A DNA stretch of 64,000 bases, from the NCBI GenBank assembly GCA_021397845.1, contig CM038040.1, forward strand, positions 48,193,088 through 48,257,087, given 5' to 3'. This document shows positions 44,712-56,300 of this stretch, piece after piece. The notes under the pieces were generated by a model that saw nothing but the letters and a program-made list of their open reading frames with translations, had not been told where the DNA came from and did not search any database. Position 1 is the stretch's first letter. Each line of letters starts with the position of its first letter. The position numbers were made by a program, and so were the translations under genes. This stretch comes from Areca catechu (taxonomy: Eukaryota > Streptophyta > Magnoliopsida > Arecales > Arecaceae).

Positions 44712-45394
44712 TGCACCCATTCGGCTAGTCCCCGATCGGACTAGCCCCCGGCGTCTAGTCGGCTGGTCCCCACGTGAAATCCGACTCCATGGTCGGCTTT
44801 CCCAAAGAGCTGACCCGGAGGCTTTGAGGGCTGATGGGTGCCTCACTGCCCATGCGACGGCCTCTTTGAGTGCCACGGTCGGCTTCTGGAGGTCCTGCTG
44901 AACGCCCCGGTCGGCTTCTGGGAGGCCAGCTGACTCGCTACTAAAGGGGTCACTCGAAGTTTCCAGTAACCTCTCCTCCCCGATAGTTCTGACATTCCGT
45001 TGCAACGAACTCCAGCGCATGGCCACGACTCTTGTTGCCAGGCCACTACTCTGACACACCTGTCACGCCACCAGTCCACGATCTCGCCGCCATGCCTATT
45101 CTCCTGGGGGTATATTCAAGCTTTCCCCGCCTGTTCTCCAATAGAATTTGGCAGCACTCCGCGCTTATAAAAAGCACCCGAGGGACATCGAGAGAAAGGT
45201 AACGTTCTTCTTCCCCATTGTGAATTTTCTTCCGAGCTTTTCCCATTCTGTTGCTCCAACCCTCCTCTAACTTAAGCATCGGAGTGTCCCCTGCCGGAGC
45301 CCCCTCCGGCGCCTAGGGACTTCTTGCAGGTTCGCCGGTCGAGGAGCTCTCTAGCGCATCCACCGAGCCCGGCCCAGGAGGAAGCACGGCAACA
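44712..45394 (+). repeat. LTR of Tat element 3
   Basis: It starts TGCACCC after the purine tract and ends ACGGCAACA. It has a TATA box (CTTATAAAAAG) at about 45164-45174 and the GCATCGGAGTGTCCCCTGCCG block shared with other Tat LTRs. At about 683 bp it is shorter than the other two. Confidence 0.65.
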
Positions 45395-45479
45395 AGACTC
45401 TATGATCCATTTTAGAAGCTCTTTTTTGAAAATTCTTTTAAATCTCTTTTGAGTCAATTCTCATCATTGCCCATCAATT

Positions 45480-47250
45480 TAGATCATATTCTTTCATATT
45501 TTATTTGTTAGAAATATCTCACTTCGATCCACACCTTTTTTTGATCAAAATTCTATATTTTTCAAAACTCTGCCTAGAGGAGTCGGCTCATATTGATACT
45601 TTGCTTGTGGAGCCGACTCATGATATCAAGATACTATTTTTTAACAGCATTCAGAACTTTACCTTTTTTCACTTTCATTGTTTAAAACCTAGAGCCAACC
45701 CATCCTTTCCCTGTTCTAAACCATCCTAGAGCCCTAGGGACCACTCTCTTTGGATTATTTGAGGAATCTAAGGAATGGGTCCCCACAAAGCCATAGCTTT
45801 GAAGAGGAGAGGATTCATTGGGAAAAGTTCAGTAGAAAGGAGGACTAAGCAGCAAAATGACTGAGATGTCCCCAAGTTGCTCGACCTCAACCTCAACTCG
45901 TTGTTTCAATGGTGAATCGACCAGTGACAATAGGTAGAAAAATTAGTTTCAATTTTAGTTTCAATTTTTTTGGAAGCCAAATACTTTTGAATAGGTAATT
46001 GGATCCGCAACTAAGGTCCAGAAAGATTCTACACTCTAGAGGTACCTATTTATCCCAAATTAGTGAGGATATTTTTCAAAAATCTGAGGATTGGAACATA
46101 GTCAGTTGAGTCTATTGTTAAAGAGACTTTGATTGTCTTAGATGAGTGAAGGCTAGGCAGTATACTAGAGATGCCTAGGTCAAGGATCTATTTTTTAAAT
46201 CTATAGAAGAAGATTGAAGGTCTTAAAGTAATTTTGGAAAGGGATGATGTTAAAAATTTGAAAAATTTTCAAGCTAATCAGTTGTCTATGAAGATGAGAC
46301 TACTTCATAATATGATGAGCAGGATATTTTTTTCAAAGATTGATAGATTTAACTGGGTGATAGAGAAGGACATAGCCTTCATGTATTATCTGATTGAAGG
46401 ATAGCCTATAAATCTGCCATTGTTGATGTTGAGTCAGTCAGATAAAGAAGCTACAAACAAATCTTGTTTTTCCTATGGTATGGTCTTTACCTTGATATTT
46501 ACTGAGTTTGGTGTATATTGTAGTGGAGAGGATGCCAGGAAACTACTACACATAGACAGGTACAATGAGCATTCCCACCATCTCATGGGCTATCAAAAGG
46601 TAGATGATAGGTGGGTCCACAAAGCTTTCAAATAGGGAGTTTCTAATTTTGATACTTCTATGGATGATGATGATGACAAGGAGGATAATAGGGAGGAGGA
46701 TGAGGAACCACATTCACCTCCTACTGATACTCAGCATGTTGGACCATCTATTATATAGCCATCACAGAACGAGAGTCCAAGGACAAAACTACCACCAGCC
46801 TTAGCATAGCCTACTACAGATTAGATTGGGCACTTTGCTGAGATGATGATAAGGAGAATCAGCTCTATGCTTTCAAACATCAGAGAGATCTTTAGGAGGC
46901 ATGAGGAGCACAGGCTATCAATTCAAAGATCTTATGATAAGATCCATCATGACCTTAGGGAGTTGACCCTCAAGGTAGAGCTTGTGGAACAAGCACAGGA
47001 GCATAGCAAAGTTAACATTCAGATATTACTGGTCTACGAGAAGAATTGATAAGATGATGAAGAAGACAAACATTTTATGGTCAATCAAGCTGGTGCAGTA
47101 AGAGCTGCCCATCAAGGCATAAATCGGATCGAGTCAAAAATAGAGGCCCTACTTATTAGATTTACTTCATCTAATTCATTCTTTAGTTTCCCTAGAGATG
47201 ACATTCTCAACCAGTATCTACTTGACCCTCATTTAGCTCCGTAGTGCACC
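45480..47250 (+). pseudogene. Envelope-like region of the copia element (pseudogene)
   Basis: Broken plus-strand frames (about 45505-45729, 45780-46635, 46843-47049) include GPHKAIALKRRGF and a segment with KLVRIFFKNL spaced before a Gly/Leu motif. This resembles the plant transposon-protein domain found in the envelope-like ORF of SIRE-type elements. The later part (46843-47049) is helical and charged. There are many stops. Membrane segments of a true envelope are not evident. The assignment rests on weak similarity and on position just upstream of the 3' LTR. Confidence 0.45.
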
Positions 47251-47634
47251 CAGGCACTGGTTTTCCACCTCGCTCTTCTGGATCCACTTCAAGGACCAGA
47301 GTACCAAAGGATCCTCTTCAACTTCATCTTCTTTAGCTGCTACTGCTCCATATATGATAGAGTTTCTAGATTTTGAGTATCTATAGATCATTAGGTCATA
47401 TGTATTAGGATCTATGTGTTAGGATCATTAGGATCCATATATTGTTGACTGTAGTATGATGTTACTTTTATATTGTACTGAATATTTTGTATACATTTTG
47501 ATGTTATGTTCTGTATTGACTTACATGTTAAAGTCACTTTTTAGTATTATGTACTGATCGCTTATGAATGAAATGAATTATCGTATTTCACTTCATGTGT
47601 TTGTACAATGTTTTGAAATTTTTTCCCTATTTGC

Positions 47635-47655
47635 TAATGACAAAAAGGGGGAGTA
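47635..47655 (+). other. Internal purine-tract-like motif
   Basis: ATGACAAAAAGGGGGAG is the tract typically found near the end of the coding region of SIRE-type copia elements. It lies about 750 bp before the 3' LTR. Confidence 0.5.
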
Positions 47656-47929
47656 AGATGCAAGATTAAAAAAGGATATGTGAATAGGGGGGAAAGATAT
47701 ATGAGATTAAGATTTTAAAAGAAAATGTAATAGAAAATGTGGTATCAATAATATATATAGTGGTATCAATGAAGTATCAATAATATATGAAATTAAAAAT
47801 TTTAAGCTCTAATATATAGGGAACTAAGCTTTGATATACAAAAAAAAGAAAAGAATAAGATTAAGAAAGTTAAAAGAGCTTGAGATGAAAAGAAAGCTTA
47901 AATTGGGGATCTTTGTTTAAAAGTCCTTC

Positions 47930-48355
47930 AAATCAATATAGCTCTAATATATTATTCTTTTTAGCTCTGATACATCTTTTGACAACTCTAATACATTAAT
48001 TTCCTTTAGCTCTGATACATTATTGATATACCTTTATGAACTCTGATACATACTCATTCTACTCTAATACATTGTTGGTACACCTAATATAGCTCAAATA
48101 CATGCACATTTTAGAGCTCTGATATACATATACACATACCTAAAGCTCTGATACATTCTACAAAAAGCTCTGATACATCTTATAAGATCCGATACACATG
48201 CTTACACTTTGCTCTGATACTTGATGAATACTCCATTTTTGCTCTGATACATTATATATACTCTAATATATGATAAACACTCTGATATATTTACTGCAAA
48301 GCTTTGATACATCTTATACTGTAAAGTTTAAAGCTCTGATACATTTTATACTATA
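47930..48355 (+). repeat. Irregular array of the word CTCTGATACAT
   Basis: About 20 exact or near copies of AGCTCTGATACAT occur with spacing of about 15-40 bp, all in the same orientation, separated by unrelated AT-rich spacers. It lies directly upstream of the 3' LTR polypurine tract. Confidence 0.8.
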
Positions 48356-48408
48356 AAGTTTTCTAATCTCTATGTCCAGTATTTTGTCATCATCAAAAAA
48401 GAAGAGAT

Positions 48409-49903
48409 TGTTGATCCCAAGAATAATTTGATGATTACAAATATTGGAGCATAAAAAGTAAACTAATATCCTTCAATTTGTTTAAGAATGTTTTTGTAGA
48501 GTATGTAGTCATTGGAAAGTTTAGTGAGCTTACATAAATCATTAGAAGTTTTCATGAAATATTAGAAGGTTTTGAGAGCTCAATTGAAAACTATTTAAAG
48601 CAAAAAGTATGTTAGAATCCTTATTTGAAATGAAGAGTTGATCCACGGAAGTTAAAGCCGACTCTGGCATGTTCTAGATTTGGCATAAATAACTGGCACA
48701 TAAACGAGCCGACTCAAGTGAAAGAAGAGCCGACTCTCTCGATAGAATAAAGAAGTTTTTCTATCTTAGACGGGTGAGCTGACTCCTGTGAATAAGAATC
48801 GACTCTCTAAGAAAAATAGAAGGTTGAGTTTTCAAGACAATCAAATGAGCCAACTCTCAGACTGGCAAGCCAACTCTCTTAGTAATATAAAAAGATAGTT
48901 TTTTTGGAATGGGTAGAAGAGCCGACTCCTACAGTAGAAGAGTTGACTTTTTTAAAGGAATAGAAACATAATTTTTTGAATTTCTTTAGGCAAGCTAATT
49001 CTTCATCAAGGGAGCCGGGTTGACTTTTTAAAGGAATAGAAACATAATTTTTTGAATTTCTTTAGGCAAGCTAATTCTTCATCAAGGGAGCCGGCTCATG
49101 ATCCTTTGACAGCATTTCAATAGCTAGTTCTATAGATTTCCAGAATTCAAGACAAAGGAATTTTAACAGCTATTTCTTGATTTCTAATGACTAGTAATGG
49201 CTAGGAGAGCCTCTAAAGCAATGAGAATTCAAGAAAAGATGTATAAAAATAAGGATAAGCTCAAAAATCATAACAATCATTGTAATCACTGAACTATAAG
49301 GGAATATTCAAAAAGTGAAAGAGCTATCATTGAAAAGTCAAGAGATTCTTACTACTTCTTAACCAATTCTTTGAAGCATTTAGTGAGGAATTAAAACAGC
49401 ATTAAAAAATAATCATTGAAGCATTCAAGCAATTTCAAGTCAAGCTTCAATGACAACAACTTACTCATTTTAGAGTTTATTTTTTGTTGCATTGTTCTAT
49501 TTTCTATTTTCTATTACAAGTTTTAGTGGGATCTGAAACTTGATGTTGTTTAAATTTTGATTGGCTGGCCTGTAAAAGCCAATTAGATTTTTTTGTGAGC
49601 TCGTGTTAAAACAAATAAGTATTGGGTTTTGGAATGTAAGTCAGAAAATAATCCGACTGTATTCTTGAAAGAATATAGTAAAAATCCAAGTGAACCTTAA
49701 AGAGAGGATATAGGTGCTGAGATTGTACCAAACCACTATAAATCTCTTATATTGTGTATATACTTCTGCTTCTCTATCTTTGCATCTATTTAAGTTCACA
49801 CATTACTTAGCTCACTAGCATAAATTTTTAAAGTGTACATATCTGCTGAAATTTTTTGAAAGCTCAATTCATCCCTCCTCTTAGATTATCGATCTGAGCA
49901 ACA
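48409..49903 (+). repeat. 3' LTR of the copia element
   Basis: The 1495-bp LTR starts TGTTGATCCC after AAAAAAGAAGAGAT and ends TGAGCAACA. It contains many GAGCCGACTC-type words and a 77-bp tandem duplication (48942-49018, 49019 to about 49095) that the 5' LTR lacks. Confidence 0.85.
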
Positions 49904-50533
49904 TCATTAATACATTATATCAATATTATATATTTTATATTATATTATAATGATATTATATATAATATTTATGATATATATTACATTATAATATATTATT
50001 AATCATATTGTTATCGTATAATAATTTAATAATAATTTTAAATTAGAGTAAAAATATCTTATTATAATTTATATTATATAATAAAAGTATTTAATATATT
50101 ACTTCTATTTATCATATTCTTGTAATCAAAAAATTCATATTAATAAATAATATGTTATAAGCATAAATAAAAAATTAATTTTATAATGATAATTAATATA
50201 TTTTTATAGGATAAATAATTAATAGGACTAATAAATATATTTGTATACAATATATAATTATTAATGTATTAATAAATATATTAATTTTGATTAATAAATA
50301 TTTTTATAAAATATATTAGAGATAGTTTTAAAATTATATGACCAGTGGTCTTGAAATTTCATGGAATACCAAATAGATTATTCATAGATACTTGAAGATC
50401 ATTAATTATTGAACTACGATCTATCAATATAGTAATATTAGATCATTAAAAAATATATCATCGTAAGATTTGGATAACTAATAATCTTAGATCACCATGA
50501 TGATCTTATTTGACTAACCAAATGCTACCTCCA

Positions 50534-50834
50534 GATAACCATCACCAAGGATGTTAATGGCATGATTTGTGCAAACTATGAAAGATAATTCAAGAATAAT
50601 CTAACACCATTCAGTAATCAGGGTGTAAAGGAATAAAAATGGAGAAGAAAAGATAGAAAGGAGATACCCATCATTCATTCATAGACAGCTGCAGTTATTC
50701 ACACTAGCGTCTCCAGCTATCCCTAATCCATGTGATAGCTAGAGCACGCAACAATGCAATGCTACAACACATTCACCTGCACTGCTAAAACCAATTGGAA
50801 GTCAGACTAAGTTGTCCCAACAATATGGCCATAA
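50534..50834. other. Spacer between two MITE copies
   Basis: About 300 bp of apparently ordinary intergenic sequence with no gene or repeat that I recognise. Confidence 0.5.
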
Positions 50835-51828
50835 AGAGGGTGTTTGGTATGGGGTGATTACCCCAAGATCAAGAATAATCCATGTAAAGATGATGAATTA
50901 CTTTATTTGATTGTATTCCAGTAATTCTATATGGCAGTGATCTTGGATCATCCTACTTTTTAAATCACCACTAACACGATGATAGAAAACCTACTCTTAA
51001 CATTTGGTGATCCAAATGGGATCACCATGGTAATATAAGTCACTGATGATCCGAGTCATGTGGTGATCTGATTTCCAGTAATTCAAAATTACTATTTTAG
51101 TAGGCCATGGTCCAGTGATCAAAGATGTTCAGGTATCCACAAGTAAAATATTTGGTATTCCATGAGAATCCAAAATCATAAATCATTTATACCAAAAGTA
51201 CCCTTGATATATTTTATAAAAATATATTTATTATTCATATAAATATTAATATATTCATTAATATATTAATAATTAATATATTATATAAATATATATTATT
51301 ATTTCTATAAATTATTAATCCTATAAAAATATATTAACTATTATAGAATTAATATTTTATTTATACTTATAATATAATATTTATTAATACAAATACTTAT
51401 CTTGATTATAAAAAAATAATGCATAATATATAGAAATTTGATTACATAAATATAAAGTATAATAAGATATTTTTATACTAATTTAAAGTTATCATTGAAT
51501 CATAATATGATAGTAATATGATTTATAATATATTATAATATTGATATAATATCTTAACAGTATATTGATATATTAATTTTTTTTATTAGATTGAGAGATA
51601 TTTTTGTCCTTAAATTTTAGTCTAGGATCACTACCAAGGGACGATCTTGGATCCCTGAACTCAAGGACGGGTATCCGATCACTGGATTGGATCGTGATTT
51701 GAAGAATGAAGGTGATTTGAAATCATTGCCATATAGGATTACCATGATATAACAAAACATGATGATTTCATCACTTCCATCCACATTATCGTGATCTTGG
51801 GTTGATCATCCCATACTAAATACCTCCT
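50835..51828 (+). mobile_element. Harbinger/Tourist-like MITE, 994 bp
   Basis: The terminal inverted repeats are AGAGGGTGTTTGGTATGGG (left) and, on the opposite strand, AGGAGGTATTTAGTATGGG. Both sides are flanked by TAA (50832-50834 and 51829-51831), the usual 3-bp target duplication of the PIF/Harbinger superfamily. The interior is AT-rich, non-coding and long-palindromic in places. It is homologous to the interrupted copy at 38238-50533, in inverse orientation. Confidence 0.75.
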
Positions 51829-51831
51829 TAA

Positions 51832-52960
51832 AGGCGTGTATCCAACATCATCAATATAACACGGTGATCTTAGATTAAACCATGTTAACTAAAATATCCT
51901 TCATAATCATAGACCAGAAAGAAGATGAAACTATCCTTCTTTTTGCCATAAAGAAGGAAACTATCTTTTTCTTCTATCATGATATTTTTTTCAAATATAA
52001 GAGGTGGATGATTGGGATGTCATCTCTATAAAAGAGGAGAAATCTTCTCTTAATCCTCTTTCTTAATTAAAAAGAGAGCCCATGAAAAAAAAAGATTAGA
52101 CATTTAAAAAATCAGATGAGGGAAGAAGAAATATTCTCTCTTCTTGATCACAGATTTTTTTTTACATGGCATATGAAAAGATCTAATTTTAAATTTTTTT
52201 ATCATCTTTGCTGGTTGATTTTTTAATTTTTTTGATAAAAAAGAAGAAACAAGAAACTAAGATTTTTTTTTTTTTATTTCTTTTGTTTTAGCTTTGTAAA
52301 AAAAAAAAAAAAAAAAAAATACCTTTTTTTTTTATTCGAAGATCCAGCAAACATTCTATTGCCTTGCCGAGATTCCTCTGCCACAGGCAATGGCCATCGC
52401 TCCTTCCTCCATGTATGTTGCATCTTTTTGTTTATTAGACCACAAAGAATACAAGAAAGAGAATTATATGTAATGCTAGTTAATACTTAATTTTTTATAT
52501 TCATTTATATTTAATTTATTAGATGATTTTATCAAAAATATTAAACAAGTTTCAAAAACATGCTCAAGATTTTTAATTACTATAAACGATCAAACACAAT
52601 GAACTTAGATCATCAAAGACCGGATTACCTAAAAAATGGGATCATCATGATAATCCCCAAAATGCCCCCAAAAATTACTCTCAACAATATAGGAACAAGT
52701 TACACAGCTTTTATGACAGCAATAATGATCCAATCATGCTAATTTGCACTTCTCCAAGAAAACAGAACGGAAACACCGGTCTGATGTTTACAATAGCAAA
52801 CAGCATCCATGAACTCTGCCTGCTACAATAGCTGTTTATGAGTCAGACCAAAAACCCTGACCCTTCTATTGGGTGATTTTATAGACCCCAGATGTAGTAC
52901 AAAAAAATAAAGACAAGAAAACAAGGAAAAACAAAAAGAAAGCCTAGAATTGTACCAGCA
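51832..52960. other. Intergenic, 3' flank of the importin-alpha gene
   Basis: The stretch is AT-rich with several poly-T and poly-A runs (about 52266-52338). Scattered words such as GATCATC at 51860-51900 and 52590-52660 resemble MITE fragments. The stretch from about 52750 to 52964 is probably the importin-alpha 3' untranslated region. No gene is seen. Confidence 0.5.
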
Positions 52961-52964
52961 TATT

Positions 52965-53337
52965 TCAACCAAATTTGAAGCCACCAGAAGGAACAGAGGG
53001 CTGGTTGGCTCCGAATTCAAATGTCGCGCCCTCGACAGAGCCCTGCACGACCTGTCCATCATCTTCCTCAACCCAGTACCTCTCCAAGATCTTTATGGTC
53101 TTCTCATAGATCTCATTATTGTCATGTCCCTGCAGATTCTCGATCTTATCTAGCCCCTCACATTCGTCGATCATCCGTGCATAAGGGTTTATTCCTCCAG
53201 TTCTACCCAAGTCTTTCTCAGCCTCACCCACCTTCAGAATGTTCTCGAGGCCCTCAAGGCACACAGTCACAATTCTTGGGTCAGGGCAGACCAGAAGATC
53301 ACAAAGTGGCTTAATGCACCCTTGGTTCACAAAAAAT
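52965..53337 (-). CDS. Importin-alpha last exon
   Basis: It encodes FFVNQGCIKPLCDLL and on to the C-terminal GGFKFG, with stop TGA at 52965-52967. The last exon carries the tail repeat and the acidic C-terminus of the family. Confidence 0.92.
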
Positions 53338-56300
53338 CTGCAAAACGAACAGAAAGGGTTTTTTAAATTTATTGACAAGGGAATGAATCTATGCCAGATA
53401 TACACTGTTACTCAAGCCCAAAAAGAAGAAAAGGAGTTTTGACTTCCTGAGTGACCGTGCTCATGACATAGATAGAACTATTAGTTGGTCATCAAACGAC
53501 AATGATTCTACCTCTAAGTTTGTTTGCAGTATGTTGGTATCTAAAACAATATGAAATTCTTGCATGAACTTGACTTACATTTAGGGCCACCGACTTATGA
53601 ATTTTTTGACAAAGAAATTCATGATTTTATTTTAAAATGAACCATCATTCTTTTTAATATCATCCCTCTGAAAATTAGTTTTGTCATGATACAAGCATAT
53701 ATATGATATAAATTTCCATCAGTCATGTATGCCCCATGATAACTCTTTGTACATGATATAATATTTTACAGTATTATGAAATGCAGAAGAATCTGAATTT
53801 AATTAGTCTATAATTGCAATGATAATTAATGAAATACAATACAAGAAAGAATGCCTAACAACATAGAAGACAACTAAAAATTTTATCTGGTTTCATATCA
53901 TATTAAGAGCTTTCAATATCACATTAAAAGTTACCCTGATTAGCGATATGCTATTTCAATAGCAACAGAATTTATCTGTTTAACAATGTCCACAGGGATG
54001 AATATTCATTTGCTTGAATCAAGGTTTTAAATCCTATTGAATGAGATTGTCCTGGTTTTTTCATGGAATAAGATGCACCGCCATCTTGCCCCATCTTAAA
54101 GCTTGGGACCCATGATAACTCTTTGTACATGATATAATATTTTACAGTATTATGAAATGCAGAAGAATCTGAATTTAAGTTCTATAATTGCAAGATATTA
54201 CTAATATGACAAGTACACGATCAAGAACAATGCCTAACAACATAGAGACAACTAAAAATATTTATCTGGTTTCATATCATATTAAGAGCTTTCAATATCA
54301 CATTAAAAGTTACCCTGATTAGCGATATGCTATTTCAATAGCACAGAATTTATCTGTTAACAATGTCCACAGGGATGAATATTCATTTGCTTGAATCAAG
54401 GTTTTAAATCCTATTGAATGAGATTGTCCTGGTTTTTTCATGGAATAAGATGCACCGCCATCTTGCCCCATCTTAAAGCTTGGGACTGGGGATGTCCCAG
54501 AATATACATATTCTCTATGGATCAATTCAATGAACTCATTTTCTAATGACCCTCACATCCTTATACTAGTGTCTTCACACAAGTGATTTTGAAATCAATC
54601 ACCCTCTCCATTCAGCATACATAAGATATACCAATCTTACTAGTATCATTAATCCTCGACTCAATGTACCTACAACTAGAAATGTGTTAGATTAGGGTTC
54701 TAGTTTTTTAAGTCTCATTGGCATAATCTCATCATGGTTCTAAAAACCATTGTCCTAATTTATGGGATTCATTGTAAACTTAAAATATAAAAACCACAGC
54801 ATATGATGAAACACAATACCTTAATTTTATTCAAATAAAATAAATATCATTTACATAAGTATGGAAGATAAAGCGAAAGATCCCTTCATATTGACAAAAA
54901 ATTGGCTTGCAGGACATTAACTCTTTCACTTACCCCATCCTAATACTTGAGCAGGAGATGTCCCAAAATATACCAATCCAATATTGATATATGATGGTGG
55001 TACACTTGGGATCAAGGATCGCTAAACTGGTATTATGACCTGTACTAATCATCAGCCAGAACGATACAGTACGATACCGTATCCGTATCGATCTCTATAA
55101 AACTAAGACCTCTTGGCTCTTAACCCCCCCCCCCCCCAATGGCACCTGAATCGGATCTAAACCGGATCGAATCGGGCCAAAAATGCATGATTCAGGACTG
55201 AACCCTACCCTTTCTATCCGATTCAGGTGTTTTGGATGGTCAGGAGTCCGGACCATTTTTTATGACCGAACCGGGCAGTTTGTCTGGTTCGAGGAACCTT
55301 GCTTGGGATGGTATCTTGTCCAGTATCCTATAGGACATCCCACCGAGACTTGAGTCCTTGGCTTGAGTTTTTTTGTATTAGAAGTTATTTTGTGAGAGGC
55401 TTCCTCTTATTTTTCATCATTGTAACAAATTTGGTGTGCCTTCCCCTCAAGCAAAAGAGGAAGTCATCTTCCTTGGTAAAATATTATAATCACAAACAAC
55501 GAATTTTGTTTGCATAATCATGGTAAAAAATATCCCAACATATTTTATAACAGCATATACATAGTTGGCAACATAAAAATATGTAACATATGCTATACTT
55601 GTGGCACCATGTACACCACAAGTGCTGATGAGAATTTTGCGCATGCCCTCATTTTGATAATTCAAAAAGATATTTTAAGGAAATATGGCACATTCCTTGT
55701 CAAGATAATTGGGACTCAAAAATAAGTACAAAAGTCAATCAAACCTAAATAATAATTTAAATCCACTTAAGAATCTTGTCAACCTACAGATAATTTCCTT
55801 ACAGATATATACAGCAGGTACTAAGGAAAGATATTTCATTGCCTAGTTTTCATATCAACAGCAACCAAACGACTTGAAAAGGAATACCAAACTAGTGATA
55901 ATTGAACAAACGTATTCGATTCACTCTGAAAAGGATGCAAGGACAACACATTGCAGATCAGCAATTTATTAGCATGCACAACCGGTCAAGCAATTATGTC
56001 AAGTCAGCTTAATTGCTCAAAATAAGTAAAAGTACTAATAAATTCACATGAAAAGCATAACATACTGGATCTGTTCATTGGAACCCCCTGATGTAGCATT
56101 TGATATAGCCCATGCTGCCTCTTTCTTAATGTCAAATTCTGCATGTTGCAGCAGCTGTACTAGAGGATTAATGATGTTTGCATCAATAACAGCCTGTGGC
56201 ATGGCATGGATCAAAAAAGGTACTTAAAATCAGGGTTTCCTCCAACAAATATTCATATACCACCTTGAGGTTTCTTTTTCTGATGGGGAAAAAAATAAAA

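Larger units (their letters stand above)
41950..45394 (+). mobile_element. Tat element 3, truncated: antisense gene and 3' LTR only
   Basis: The GC-rich stretch contrasts with the AT-rich copia sequence on both sides. It holds the minus-strand antisense gene, a polypurine tract and an LTR ending GGCAACA at 45394, in the same order as the right end of Tat element 2. There is no 5' LTR, gag or pol, and no target duplication is evident, so it is a truncated or recombined remnant. The left limit is approximate. Confidence 0.7.
38520..49903 (+). mobile_element. SIRE-type Ty1/copia element lacking pol
   Basis: Two direct repeats of about 1.4-1.5 kb (LTRs) enclose a primer-binding site, a decayed gag with zinc knuckle, a foreign Tat fragment, an envelope-like region, a repeat-rich 3' part and a purine tract. 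The order gag, (pol), envelope-like, long LTR is that of the SIRE/Maximus lineage. No integrase, reverse transcriptase or RNase H of copia type is visible, so pol was lost by deletion, perhaps together with the Tat insertion. It sits inside a MITE. Confidence 0.75.
38238..50533 (-). mobile_element. Harbinger/Tourist-like MITE split by a copia element
   Basis: The left part (38238 to about 38520) and right part (49904-50533) together match, in reverse orientation, the complete MITE at 50835-51828. Terminal repeats TCGGTGCGATTTGTATGGG (left) and, read on the other strand, GGAGGTAGCATTTGGTTAG (right) correspond to the termini of that copy. Internally, AAATTTAAGGATAAAAATAT at about 38409 matches the reverse complement at about 51605. 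The AT-rich centre has expanded into a (TA)n tract (38441-38515). The copia insertion lies in this centre. Confidence 0.65.

Noticed and set aside
47930..48355. CRISPR-like array
   Set aside because: The repeated word is only about 11 bp, spacers are irregular and AT-rich, and the DNA is a plant retrotransposon.
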